From: Basidiobolus meristosporus CBS 931.73
Lineage: Eukaryota; Basidiobolomycota; Basidiobolomycetes; Basidiobolales; Basidiobolaceae
Direction: 5' to 3'
Length of the DNA: 64,000 bases
Assembly (NCBI GenBank): GCA_002104905.1
Contig: MCFE01000071.1
Coordinates: forward strand, 122,329 to 186,328
The notes beneath the pieces were generated by a model. That model ran no database searches. It was not told where the DNA came from and was given only the letters and a program-made list of their open reading frames with translations. Both the position numbers and the translations under genes were made by a program. Shown here piece by piece: positions 21,590 to 33,535 of this stretch. Numbering within the stretch: position 1 is the first letter of the stretch; each line of letters begins with the position of its first letter.

Positions 21590-24006
21590 ATGGACAGAAG
21601 CCTCAATGCACCAGGAAACGTGGCTACTATACTTCGAAATAGGGAGCTCAATTTCCAGAGGCCCAACACAACCTACTTGAAGAAGCGGCAGCTATATCAG
21701 CATGTCTACCCTAACAAGACCCTATACAACATTGCCCTATCCACCTGTATATTCCTAAAGCGATTCACTCCAGACGGAAAGGTATTTGTGTATATTGCCA
21801 GGTGATTTCCTTCCGCTCCCTATACTAACACAGACAGCAGTACCTGGTTTGCTTTTCCCGCAACCAGCATGCGATTCAGCTGTATACATTTCTTGGTCCC
21901 TGCTGCCCCAAAATGCCCGACATTGAGTCCTCAGAAGCCGAAAGCGGTGCAATATATCCTTTTGTTGCTACTTCCCTCCGCCAGGACCCTATCTCGATAG
22001 ACCATTATCTCTTAACCCAGCCTGCACTTTCCAGCGTTTCTTCTCGCTCAAGTATGAGAAGATCCTTACTTTTGACCCAGCCGAGCTTCTCTGTAAGGAT
22101 TTCTGCCTAGTAACGTCGAATCAAAAACATGTAAGCCGTCTCTCTGATTAGTTGCCCTTTCGGGAGGTTGACCCTGTTTCACTTTAAACAGCTCATCTTG
22201 GCCTCTGCCTGCCCCTCCACAGCCTCCTCAGCAGAAGCTTGTAGATATCCGTCCTCTTTAAGCTGTATGGCAAACCTGGACGATATCACGTTTTACATCA
22301 TGGAAATCGAGACGGGGAAGGTATGCGACAACCGGCTCGTTGGCTGACATATGGCTTTAACGGCTCAATCGATGTAGATATGTGATAGGAAAACGTTTAA
22401 AAGCGATTTCATCTACCTGTCGCACCACTCTGGGGTCAGTTTGTATGGCCAGTTCTTCGCCATCACTTCCCTTCAAAACCAATGTATACACGTGTTCCAG
22501 ATCAAGGTATCTACCCATGAGGCCAGTGCACTACAACTGAACCTAACTTTGATGTTGCTCCTAGGAGAATGGAACATTCGTTGGACTGAGAACCATCGGT
22601 TGGTACAATTACGATGATGATGAGCTAGAGTTGGCCAAGTATGATGAATTCAATGAACAGTTTGAGACTCGCCAGCGTAGTCATTCAGCGCCGCCAGATG
22701 CGGAATGGCATGGAAGAGCCGGAGTAGATGTCTCAAGAACGCTATCCTTGGGCCCCAGCAGTCGCTTAGAAGTGCCTTCGTTTGCCCATAGAAACCCTGT
22801 GCTGGCGTCCTTGGCTGACAATCCAGACGAGCAAAGTATATTGTTCGACGAATTCAAGCATGTTAGTGGTGCCACGAAGCTCATATCGCCATATGCACTT
22901 GACTAAACCCGCATTTTGTAGAACCCGCCACCCCTGAGTGGGTTTAAGCATCGGTTGTTGGCCTATCTTTACAAGAAGGCCAAGTCTGTCAATGATAAGT
23001 CCGTACAGCTATGCAACTTTCAGACGAGCAAATACTAACCCTAATCGAACCTTTGCAGTGGAATAGCATTGCAGAACTTCTACCTTACTTTCTCTCAGTT
23101 TGAATCGCTGGTTCTTTGGAAAGCCCAGTTCTTGGATGAAACGCATCTCCTTGTGAAGCTGAGCAGCGTCGAATGCGTCACTGGAAGGGTAGCGTTCGAG
23201 CCTGTCGATTGGAAGGGAGACTGTACTAACTCATTTGCCACTAGAATACCGAAGGAACAAATCAGACCGCCTTCTTTGTGATTTACAATATTGACACCAC
23301 AATGATCATAGCCCTTTACGAAAACACCTCGGAGGAGTTGCTCAGCTTGTTTGAGCATCATTCGGAGTACCTCCGAGGCCCGAATTACAACGCCCCCGCA
23401 AACTTTACCTGGACTTGGTCGAACAACGCTTTCGCCAGACTCATCTTGAAGAAACAACAATACGCAGTTCGCAACGCCAGAAATGGAGGGTAGATAGAAG
23501 GAGCTAGACATTGATAACCCGAGCCAGCACTAAGAGTCTTGTCTTTAGGCCTTCCCAGGCGGTGAAGAGAGTGCTTGCCGCGCTGCCCTACAGCCCACAG
23601 TCGTTCAGCGAAAGCCCCTACTTTGATCCCGCTTTGTTCAGCTATGATGAGAAGGCTATCTCGGCCTCAGACAGGTAATGCCTGCACATATGCCTACATG
23701 ACACAAAGTCAACTAACATCTGTTCAGACCGAAACCTTGTCAGGATTTCCCCATCAAATTCTATCTGCGAAGCACGGGTGAGCTCAAATTCAAGATCAAC
23801 ACCAACGTCCCTAATCGAGGCGGAAGCCGTGTGTCCAAGTAAGTGGCGCCCTCCGCAACGAATGCGATCGATCACTGATACAAACCAAACTTCCTAGGAG
23901 ATATGCTACTTTCATCGTCCACCCCGATCAACCATTCATGATCTCTCTGCAGCATACACTCATGCAGCCCACTGTGGTCAATTTCCATGTCCGCTCTGGA
24001 AACTGA
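21590..24006 (+). CDS. DET1: DET1 homologue (CRL4-associated DDB1 partner)
   Basis: DET1 binds DDB1 and assembles with DDA1 and COP1 in CUL4 ubiquitin-ligase complexes, acting in the nucleus. The gene has about ten short introns. Spliced exons give family segments in order: 'HVYPNKTLYNIALSTCIFLKRF', 'FTPDGKYLVCFSRNQHAIQL', 'FFSLKYEKILTFDPAE', 'LLCKDFCLVTSNQKH', 'FKSDFIYLSHHSGVSLYGQ', 'IHVFQIKENGTFVGLRTIGW', then 'LVLWKAQFLDETHLLVKL' and 'SGN' at the end after 'FMISLQHTLMQPTVVNFHVR'. A micro-splice using donor GTGCAA after 21949 restores 'ESACTFQRFFSLKYE'. Ascomycete yeasts lack DET1; its presence suits an early-diverging fungus. NEDD8, needed for cullin activation, is also in this window. The identification rests on recalled family motifs and is firm. 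Confidence 0.88.
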
Positions 24007-24210
24007 TTCTATCGCTATTGACCGTTTGATTGTATTTTTATTGTATGTATTACCTGATGGTCCCCTCCCTCTTCCACCACCACCGACACTCACATCGTCG
24101 TGTATATTTGAAAATAAATCCAACCAACCAATCATGTCCACCAACCAATTCATGATAAGGAAAAGCTCATCGTTTGATCGAGACATTCCCTTGTCCAAAC
24201 CAATCTAGCT

Positions 24211-26045
24211 ATGTTTCTATGCAGAGCCAGCCCAGTGAGAATCGGGTTAACGTCGCTCACAACCCCATTCCGGGGCTTTCACAGTGCTTCCGCCCTGGAG
24301 GTTTACAAGCACATGCCCAAGCGAAAGCGCAAATTCGCCAAGCACGCAACCTACACCGATTCCTTTGACGACGAGGAGGTTTCGGAGCTGGAGAGAGAGG
24401 AGTTCTTCTCGGAATTAAGCCAGCAAGTGAACCGGCTTTGTTTGGCGGTAACCAGCACCAGAGAGGATGAAAAACGACGAGAGTTGCTCTACGAGCGGGT
24501 GGATAAGGTTTTGAAAAGATGGAATCCAGGTGGAAGCGTTTTTGGTTGGCCTCGAGATGGTGGCAGACGCCGGTACTAACCTGGCCTCCTTTTCCTCAGA
24601 CACAAGGCTGTTCCCCTTCGGCAGCACGGTCTCCGGGTTCGGGTTGAAAAATTCAGGTCAGACTTTGATGGCTCGTCTGACGTATCGTTTCTGGATGATT
24701 GACTTTGGCCGCTAGATGTGGATTTTTGCGTGTGCACCAGGGGTCGTGATGCCACGAGTCCTCGCAGTTTTGTCACCCAGTTCGGCAAGATCTTAAGCTC
24801 CGGTAAGTGCGCGACAAGCAGTTTGGGAAGAGCGGAGAAATCGGCTGACCCAGGCTGGATGTAGCTGATTTAGGAAACGTTATCACTATACCTCAAGCCA
24901 GAGTCCCCATCATCAAACTTCAAGTACGCACAGCATTCGTCTAGGATGGTATCCATGCACTTTATTGACGTTTTTCGGCTAGGATCGAGCTAGGTACGTG
25001 CGTGGAGTAGATCTAGGCTCTTTGTCCTCGCCTAATAGCCTGTGTCAACAGTGGGCTAAGCTGCGACATCGGCTTCAACAATATCATCGGCGTCTACAAC
25101 GCTCTTCTGTTGAAAACCTACTCGCAGGTGATACATCACTCCAGCCGGTTCAACGTGATTTGGAAACTAACCCTGAACCCAGATCAACCCGGAGCTGCGT
25201 CGACTGGTGACGGTTGTCAAACACTGGGCAAAATCCCGTCGAATCAACGAACCATTCACTGGAACCTTGAACAGCTATGGCTTTGTGCTGATGTCGATCT
25301 TTTTTATGCAGCAGCACGGGTATCTACCAGTGCTTCAGCAGATTCGCACGGATTACTCCAAGCCCCGACCACGAGAGATGGTCAATGGGTGCAACACCTA
25401 TTTTTTCGATGATCTCAAGTGCCTCCAGAATCATTGGCGGCCCAAGGGCGGCAGCCAGGAGATGGGCCAGCTGCTGTACTCCTTCTTCAACTTTTATGCT
25501 AACGAAGTCGCTTTGGACCGGACAGTCGTCAGGTAATTGGATCGCTCCCTGCACTGCCCTCAGTCGAGATGTAACTAACCCTCGCCAAGCATCCGCACCG
25601 GAACATTGCTAGATCGTGGGGAAAAGGACTGGCATATCTACGTGAGAATACCTCCAATTGCTGCCACAGCCAGTGGACTTACTGACCCAACTTTAATCCG
25701 TTGACCTAGACACGAAGCCATGGCAGAATGCTCTACCACGGGGGCTATTGGTAATAGGCACTGGCACTGCAATGTCGCATCACCCCTCTAACGACCCCCA
25801 CCCCTGCCTCCATAGGATCTGCATCGAAGACCCATTTCAGACGGAGAACAACGTAGGAAGAGTCGTCAACAAATTCGGGTAAGTCCCACTGCGCCAAGTG
25901 TTCATCCACTCAAGTAACCTCTATCTGTACCCTACACAGCCATTATCTGATCCGCCAGGAGTTCAAGCGTGCACTTAGTATACTCAACCGTTTTGAGCCG
26001 CACGGCGTGCTGAAGAAGCTGTGCGAGCCATACAAGAAACACTGA
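24211..26045 (+). CDS. Cid1/TUT-type terminal nucleotidyltransferase (non-canonical poly(A)/poly(U) polymerase)
   Basis: This enzyme adds uridines or adenosines to RNA 3' ends. The spliced protein has the polymerase-beta signature 'FPFGSTVSGFGLKNSDVDFC', with the GS and DxD catalytic elements at 24616-24730. Next come 'VPIIKLQDRASGLSCDIGFN', 'VVKHWAKSRRINEPFTGTLN' and the PAP-associated domain with 'CIEDPFQTENNVGRV'. The N-terminus (MFLCRASPVRIGLTSL, 'FRGFHSAS') is basic and hydroxylated, like a mitochondrial presequence, so a mitochondrial form is possible. There are about nine introns. One exon is only 11 nt (24983-24993), yet it completes the conserved 'DRASGLSCDIGFNN'. The gene starts 204 bp after DET1 on the same strand and converges on the PFK2 gene with only 81 bp between the stops. 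Confidence 0.88.
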
Positions 26046-26126
26046 TACCATTGTTACAGATTGATTTAATAAGAAATTTGCCAACACTGCGTACAAACAA
26101 TTAGAGTCAAGTAAAAGAAATATGTT

Positions 26127-28146
26127 TCAGTCAAAGTCCCCGGCGAAATCTGTCGATTCTATCTCATCCTCGATGTAGATGCGGTGCTCCTGACACCCAT
26201 ATGAGGATGGGGTGACTTCTATCAATGTGTCGCGTGGGATGTTGATGTTGGGAATTTCCTGGGAATCGAGGTAATGAGTGAACAGCGCTGATCATGAACA
26301 CGCATCGGTACTTACGTCGGCAGGCCTCCCAAAGTAGTACGCGTAGAGCGTTCGCAGAACGGTCTCCTGTGCAATGATCAGGATATCGTTTTTGTCGCGC
26401 TCCAACTGCAGAATGATCTCTTCGAGACGAATGGCAAGCTCGTGGTAGGACTAGATCACAAGAATAAATGACAACTCTGGGGCAAGGGCGGGGTCACTAC
26501 ATCCTTACCTCGCCACGAGGATAGCGATGGTTGTAAGGGTCCTTCTGATGCTTTTCGTATTCTTCGGGATACTTGGCCTACAGTGGAGCGGTTAGCTCAA
26601 TCCACCGGAATCTACAGAGATCAACACCGCACCTGGATCTCGGCGTTGGTTAGCCCATCTATTTCGCCAGGGTTTAGCTCCAGCAGCCCAGCAACCTGTC
26701 GCACCGGTATCTCTTCGGGGAAAAACTGCGTCGTGCTGACGCTGCGCTGTCGAGTGCTAGTCCATATCTGTAGAGTCGGCATTAATTAAACGATCCATCG
26801 CCCGACATTGGGAGTCTCAGTTACCCCAAATGGCCGGATTTCCTGGCCGGAGATTTTCTTCTTCTGTCGGTGGGCAAGTAGCACATTCTTGAGGTTCTCA
26901 GCGTAACGTACCCCGCGAGCACTCAAGGGGGAATCCCCCTTGTAAGAATTGACAACCGATTCGCCACTCTACATAGATAGAAGCGTCAATTGCTGGACAC
27001 CCCCGTTCGATGTTTGTTGCTTACTCACTCTGGCGAAGTATACGGTTCGGTCGTTGATGTGGAGATTCATCAAATAGAAGACTATCCGCGTCTAGGAGCG
27101 GGTGGGGTGGGCTTGGTTATCTGTGAAGCCGATAATATGCGGTAGGACATGATTGTACCTGGAGATATCCTTGAATGTTGTTCAATATAATTTGATCCCC
27201 AGCGTTCAGGAGCTTGACGAAGCTTAGACTACGGTCGGTGATGGTTTCATAATAAGGAACATGATTATTGATTCTGCGCTGTTGTCACGGGCATCTGTTA
27301 GTCAGCGAAACAACTCTGCGATTCGGCTATCAGTACAAACCACAAAATCCTTGACTGCTTGATCAGGGTCCCAGTTGGTGTACTAAAGAAGTGCTCCTGT
27401 TAGCAAAGAACAACAAGAAGTGGCGAAGGATGGTCGGTACATCTGGCGACGAGATCTTCACACTCCTCACGTTTTCCTCGATTATTTTTGGATCGTCACA
27501 AATGGATTCTACAGACAATCAGGCGTCAAGGTCTAGACTTTGTCGGCAGTTTCTTCTACTACTTACCAATAAAAATCACCTAGGCAAAAGAGCCCACAAT
27601 TAGTGAGCGGTTTATAGGGATTAGCCTGTTGCCACTTACATGGATGTCGTTTGCCTCCAACCTCTCCAAGACTTGCCTTCTTCTTTCTTCGGTTATATTG
27701 GACGCATCGTATATACCCACTTGGCCCACGCTACGCAACCACACGATCATGTCCTCCAAAGCAGCATTCGCAACTTGATGACGAAGTTCAGCCGTTTCGT
27801 TGTTCCCTATTGTGTAGCTGGTTACCTTCAAGGAAGCGGTGGCAGTGATGAAAGGGATCTTGGGCTACCTGGGTTGAAAAAGTCGTGGCCTAGAGTCTTG
27901 CACACCATCTTTCGACGATAATTGCCTACGTGGAACACCTGAGTTTGAACACCAAGCCAACGCAAGTATCTTCTCAAAGAACGACTGACATGGGTTTTCC
28001 CTCTCGCTGGAAGACTTGGGAATCCAGATGAGCTTGGGAGAAAGTTCAGAAGACCAGAGAATAGTTAGTTACCCTACAAGAACCAGTGCAATGGCACCGG
28101 CATGGAACAAGCGGCCAGACTCAGTCTTGTATAATTGGGCAGCCAT
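26127..28146 (-). CDS. PFK26: 6-phosphofructo-2-kinase, PFK26-like, with defective bisphosphatase site
   Basis: The enzyme makes fructose-2,6-bisphosphate, the glycolytic activator, in the cytosol. Exon 1 (ATG at 28146) encodes MAAQLYKTESGRLFHAGAIA..., then an intron, then the P-loop GLPARGKT. 'QVFHVGNYRRKMV' and 'GIYDASNITEERR' follow and complete the kinase half. The phosphatase half has 'SGESVVNSYKGDSPLSARG', 'GLTNAEIQ', 'YNHRYPRGE', 'SYHELAIRLE' and 'AYYFGRPAD', ending 'EVTPSSYGCQEHRIYIEDE...'. At the site where bifunctional enzymes have RHGE, this protein reads R-S-G-E. Yeast Pfk26 also has Ser for the catalytic His, so this is probably kinase only. There are about nine introns. The start is well supported because it splices in phase onto the P-loop. 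Confidence 0.9.
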
Positions 28147-30875
28147 ACAACCAAAGACGATAGTAACAGAGAGTAGACTTGAACTGCTAGTGCAAGAAAC
28201 GGTTTAGGAAAACCCAGTCCAGCCTTGCGATCATCCCCCCGCTAATAGTCCGGTTACTCAGCTTATCAGCATTTACCTTATCGTGCCCCTTTCAATCACA
28301 TCCCGAAGATGACGTTTCCATATTCGATCATGGATGTGATGGATATGGAGTAAACTCATACTATCTTATCGCAAGGAATCATCCAATGGTTGGGATTTCC
28401 ACTCAGCACGATGAAGCCATCCAGTCAACACTGGCCAAAGAAGTCACTCCACTGCGCAATCTGCCCACTAAAGGTCACCAATCAACCTATAACCAGCCCC
28501 GTGGCAAGGAGCGACTTGGGTGTGAGTACGGCAGGCATTGCTAGTTTAGGCAGTCCGTACCAAACATCGATTAAATTGGTTTTCTTTTTGTCGGCACTGC
28601 CAATGCTGAAATCACCTTTACACGGTTGATGAGAATTACTGCTCTTGGTATGGATCTACTGTGCTGGCCCCAGGCAATCTGGATAGAACAAGATCTAAGT
28701 CACTATTGATGAATACTGAGCGCTGGATGCTGAATGCTGAATCGATCAAGCAGGCTGCTTGGCGTCCGAGCAAAAGTTCACATGTACGTGATAATCAGAG
28801 CGCAGGGTAAAGGTTAGCAGGCCTGTACACCACACATTACCTGAGACGGCATCTTGAATAAGTAATTGCTCCCCATTAGCGAGACGATGGTTTGGGCAGT
28901 GGCACGTCGATACGAACTCATTTGATGGGATTGTCAATGATCGACCAGTGGGATGAGTGGGCATTTCAAGATGCTGTGTAAGACCTTGAAACTGGCTGTG
29001 CCGTGGTACACCACAGCCGCACCTGGCTTCACTTCCGTAGCAGGGATTTTGTGGTAGACTATGCATTCAATTCCCAAACCTGAGGCCGAACCCTGCCCAC
29101 AACATTGTGCTGGCAGTGTTTCGAGGTGAAACACAGTCATGATCCGCGATGGCCTTGGCAGACACGCATCTCATCGATTGCACAGTGAAACGGAACGAAT
29201 CAAAACGAGCGGCACTGGACGCGATCTCATCCATAAAGAAATGAACTTCAATACTTCCTGATCATTGCCGGAAGGGAGAGCCAGTACGGGCTAAATGAAT
29301 ACGCTGCTCGCCATGTTGCACAAGTAGGTTATGAAGAGCGAGACGATTTGGGCCTATGAGGCTCGTCGCTGCCCCATTCCCATGTCATCATCACCTACCC
29401 ATATGGCAGTAATTGATGGCAATAACCGGTATTCTGAATAATCCTCCTAAACCAACGAAGCAGGTTCATATGTGTCACCCAGGTAACTTGTGCGATCGGT
29501 ACCCCAAGCCAGCTTGGTCAAGTGACCCTAGTGAGATGAAATTCCCCTTAAAGCACAAATGCATGATCAAGCGAACGGCGAGCATCGGCCTCCACTGGGA
29601 ACAACATCCGGCGGGAAGGCGGGATAGAGCTTCGGCCTTTGCGTGCTATCCGATGGCCATCGGTGGCGGTTACTGCGCATTGCCCTCATACGCGCGGACA
29701 TACGAGAAACCCTTTGGTTGATCTAGAGCGATCTACTACCCAAACCACCCATCCAAAATGGAAAATGATCGATCACAGTCATCATCACAGCATACCCCAA
29801 ATTGAAATCGGAACCCTGAGGACAACCATTGGCCGGGTCCCAACCTCGCCTTGGTCGAAAGCTAGTCCAATTGAGGAAATAGGGGGAGGAGGGCTGCGTC
29901 TGCATACACTTAGGGTTAGCACCTGGCATGTACTCTAAATCACTCGATTAGTTGCGCTCGGATAACGGCGGTTGTGTTGCAAGATCTCCAATAGGATCGA
30001 GATGTTCCGGAACACCAGGCTGGATATTGATTGATCAGAAGTATGGCCATTCCCTGCCAATTGCATGCCTAGTGAGGCATAATCGAACCACCGCTCATTA
30101 TGTCTTGTAAGGCTCTCCTCGGCATTCGCAAGTAGACTGAATGCAGGAAATAGGGGAAGCTTGTTGTCACAAATGGAGTGAGTCAGTCTGAGAACTGTTG
30201 GATTGTTGTGGTGTTGTCTCCTGTTTGGTGCAAATTTAGCATCTTTTACTTGCGTTTGATCTCCTGGCATGAGTCCCGATCAGGAGCTGATACGATCTTA
30301 ATCTTCTGATCAATTGCCAAGGCACATGGCGAGAGCGAGCATTGGTGGGCAATATAATCGGCCAATACAGTCCTTGGTAGGCTAATTGTTCACTTCCATT
30401 ATTATTTTTGCTTTTTCAATCGCTAAGGTACTATAATCGAGTAATACAATTCCTGTGAGACCAGAGTGACCAGAGGGAAAAAAATCGGTGGAGAGGGTGA
30501 AGAATGGGATTGTGCCCATCCAACCAAATCAACTCTATCGCATTTTGACTCAAATACTCCCGATTCTCGTCGTATCAACTGTTTATACTTTTCTTCCTGC
30601 GAAGTTATTAATTGCCCACAGTTGCTCTTGCGACCTTCTTTCGACCCAAGACCTATCCATATTTATCTACTTGCTGGCTATCTACGTGGGTCACCCCCCT
30701 CCTTTATTAGCTGAGCGTTCGTCTGCGTTGCTCCCCTACTTTCTTGCTTGCCACAACCACCCCTTGCAGAGAAGCCTGTGGACACCAGTCGTGGACAAAC
30801 CACTATTGTTATTCTCTCTAGATACAGAACGAATTGTTGGCCACACTCTCTCAGCGCCAAGTAGTATCGGAGGAA
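28147..30875. other. large divergent intergenic region (2.7 kb), no firm gene
   Basis: This is the shared upstream region of PFK2 (minus) and the PAS-GATA gene (plus), and probably includes long 5' leaders. CTTAGGGTTAG at 29909-29919 is a telomere-like box. A weak minus-strand candidate lies at 28746-29140: two overlapping frames with Cys-rich protein ('TCHCPNHRL') could be joined by an intron, but I recognise no family. The frames at 28390-28629, 29413-29938 and 30466-30931 have no domain. The size is unusual for this compact gene block. Confidence 0.45.
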
Positions 30876-33535
30876 ATGATTACTTCCCAAAGGACGTGCT
30901 TCTGGGCACTTCTTTCTACCTCGAACCTTAAATTTGTGTATGTTTCCCCTAGTCTGGAAACCTCTCTGCCCAAAGAGCAGGCTATACTGGGTACACATTT
31001 CTACGATTACCTGCATCCAACTGAATACTCTGCAGCCAAGAGAGACATATCGCGGTCTATAGAGCAGCAGGACCTGCGCGGTTCAGTTACCAGGTATGGG
31101 AGACAAAGCTTTATTCGCCGGGGATACGAGTTCCGCACGGATAGTCCGAACCACCCTTCTAACCCGGTTTTGTTTTCAGATGTCGGTTTCGAAACATTTT
31201 CCTCACTCGTCCTCTGGTCAGACGCGACCGTAAGGCCTCAATTGCCGTACCGCAGGAGCGGGATACGGAGTGCAAGGGCTCTCACAAGGCCTCGCCTTCT
31301 AGCCCCACAATGAGCAACCAGAAACACTCACCGCGCTCCTACTTCAACTCGTTTATTTCGAAGGAGCCACGGGAATCGAGTAGCTTGCATGAGGAGGATG
31401 ATGAATACCTGGTGATGGATATCACTCTCAATGTCCTTTGTGATGGCGTGGTTCTGGGGATATTTCACCCCATCCAAGGTAAATCTCGGATAGAACTGGG
31501 CTGAATTGCTTTGTGTGGCTTACAAATGATGGCAAATAGATGAGCAGCAAAAGCACGTGTGCGGTCAGAAGAACTATAGTACTCAGGTTTGCCACCATTC
31601 AAGATGCTTCGTGTGAGGGTTGTGTGGCCTGAACTTACATTTCCATCATCGTAGGAGATCGAGAGTTGGACCCAATGTGTTCGCTATCTTAGCGAGCAAG
31701 ATAGGCTACTAGGCCATGCGCGAAACGCCTTCGACGTTCCGTTGACGCCCAATACTCCTCAAAGCCCGTCCCACACAGTCTCTGCACAAAACTCTTTTGC
31801 CACCTCACTACCGACCAATCACTCGTATAGCAGTGGTAATAGTGGTAGTCGCGTATTCTTTATTCTGGATTCTGAGACCCTTTCGCCATTGCTCTGCTGG
31901 CCGGAGGAAACATTTTGCAAGCTCACGGGTGCTAAGCATGTCCCTCCCCCTGGATCACGAGGGGTTCTGGAGCATCATCTAAAACCAGAGGACTTGCGCA
32001 TGATTAAGGATCATCTGGCCAAAGCCCCACCAGCCGATGGTCGTCTTTGTGCACAAAGCTACTCGGGGAAACACGGTATCATCCACATGGATGGTTCACT
32101 GCAATACATTCAGTGCATAATCATTCCATACGGATCGATTACGTTTGCATGTTTCCAGCCTGCCATGCCGCTACTCTCGAATTTCGCTGCCCAGCAGCCG
32201 CTGCAGTTGAGCCTCCCCCCTGGTAAGCGACATTCGCCGTTGAACGAGAAAGTTCTAGGTATTATGTTCTGTGGAGTCACAATCGATTTGCTCAAACTAA
32301 TTCTCCTTGTTAGAGACGAAGCCGAACCACTCGTATACACCACTCACCAGTGCATCTAGTGTATCACACCTGCTAAATCCATCCCATATCCCCACTAGCG
32401 AAATGCCTCTGACCCCATGCTCTCCACCGGTTCACGGCCCCACTCAACCACTATTCAACAGCACGGCGCCCGGGGAATACTCCCACATGTATTCTTATTA
32501 TCCCCGAAACTCACACAACCGCGCAAGTCTTCCATCAATACCTACCGTGAGAGAGCAGGGGTCCGACTTGAGCTTCAATGCGAATCGCCGTGCTTCTGAG
32601 CCACACACTACTTTTGCTCGACCAAGGGACAGGATGATCTCCAGCATGCCGTGCGGTTCACTCTCCCAGATCCCGGAGAATCAGGCGACTGACCCGTCGT
32701 CGTCAAGCAAGCGCACCTCGAACGAACAGGGGGGAGCTACCGGTCAAGGCCTGGCCAAGAGGTTCCGACCAGAGCACGAGGATCTAAGGGCTCGCGTGCT
32801 GGGTCGTAATTATTCCGAAAGTGACATCTTCATGCCAATGGATCATGGTGGTGTTCATCGTCGTCACTCATCACCAGTACCCCATCGAGAATTGGCTAAT
32901 GCTCAGGCCCCATTGCCTCCAATTTCACAGCTGGTGTATCCCCAACCTCATCAACCGGGCACGGGCTCTTCCTACCCGCCGTCACAACCGCCTTCGCCTT
33001 ATGTGATGACAACACCGGTCGGTGTTCACTCGCAGGTACCCAATCAGTTCATGCCATCCGCTTCTGGGCATCATACGCCCCCTATGGCGCAGGGTTACAC
33101 GATGACTCGGGGTGGAGTGCCTATATCTTTCCTTCACAGCAGCACCAGCGTACAGAAGAGATGCGAAAGTTGCAACACCAGCCAGAGCCCAGAGTGGAGA
33201 CGTGGCCCTACTGGGCATAAAACGTTAGTAGCTTTCTCTACGAAGCACAGCTTGGAGTCCGCAATAGCGTGTGATGCTAACGACATTGAATATATAGGTT
33301 ATGTAATGCGTGTGGCTTGAGATATTCCAGATCCATAGCAAGGGCGGGAAAGCAGCAACAAAAAACGAACCCGGCTAATGCTTCGTCGAACCCCCCTCGC
33401 CCCAACAACAGTTACCCGGAAACACCTACGTCACAGCTACGCACAAGTACGATCCTTCACCCCAGCTATTCCCACCCGGTCCACGTCCCCTCAAGCCTAC
33501 CCAGCTCCACTGGGAACGGTCGAGAGAGCCGCTGA
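30876..33535 (+). CDS. PAS-domain GATA zinc-finger regulator (white collar-2-like)
   Basis: This is probably a nuclear DNA-binding partner in light or stress signalling, like WC-2. I start at the ATG at 30876; upstream sequence has no ATG in this frame. Exon 1 holds a PAS core ('LKFVYVSPSLETSLP', 'HFYDYLHPTEY'). Spliced in phase, it runs through 'DDEYLVMDITLNVL' and a second PAS-like region ('SRVFFILDSETLSPLLCWPE', 'VLEHHLKPEDLRMI'). A long Pro/Ser/Gln-rich stretch follows, then a GATA finger C-X2-C-X18-C-X2-C ('CESC...SPEWRRGPTGHKT|LCNACGLRYSRS'), split by the intron after 33221. The X18 loop is the WC-2/plant type. No flavin-binding LOV Cys motif is visible, so it is not the photoreceptor WC-1. 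There are about five introns. Confidence 0.85.

Noticed and set aside
28746-29140. Small Cys-rich minus-strand gene upstream of PFK2
   Set aside because: Two frames can be joined only by guesswork and no family is recognised; mentioned only in the interval entry.
30466-30931. Upstream + frames as extra exons of the PAS-GATA gene
   Set aside because: They are in other frames, encode low-complexity hydrophobic protein, and no donor/acceptor pair links them to the PAS exon convincingly.
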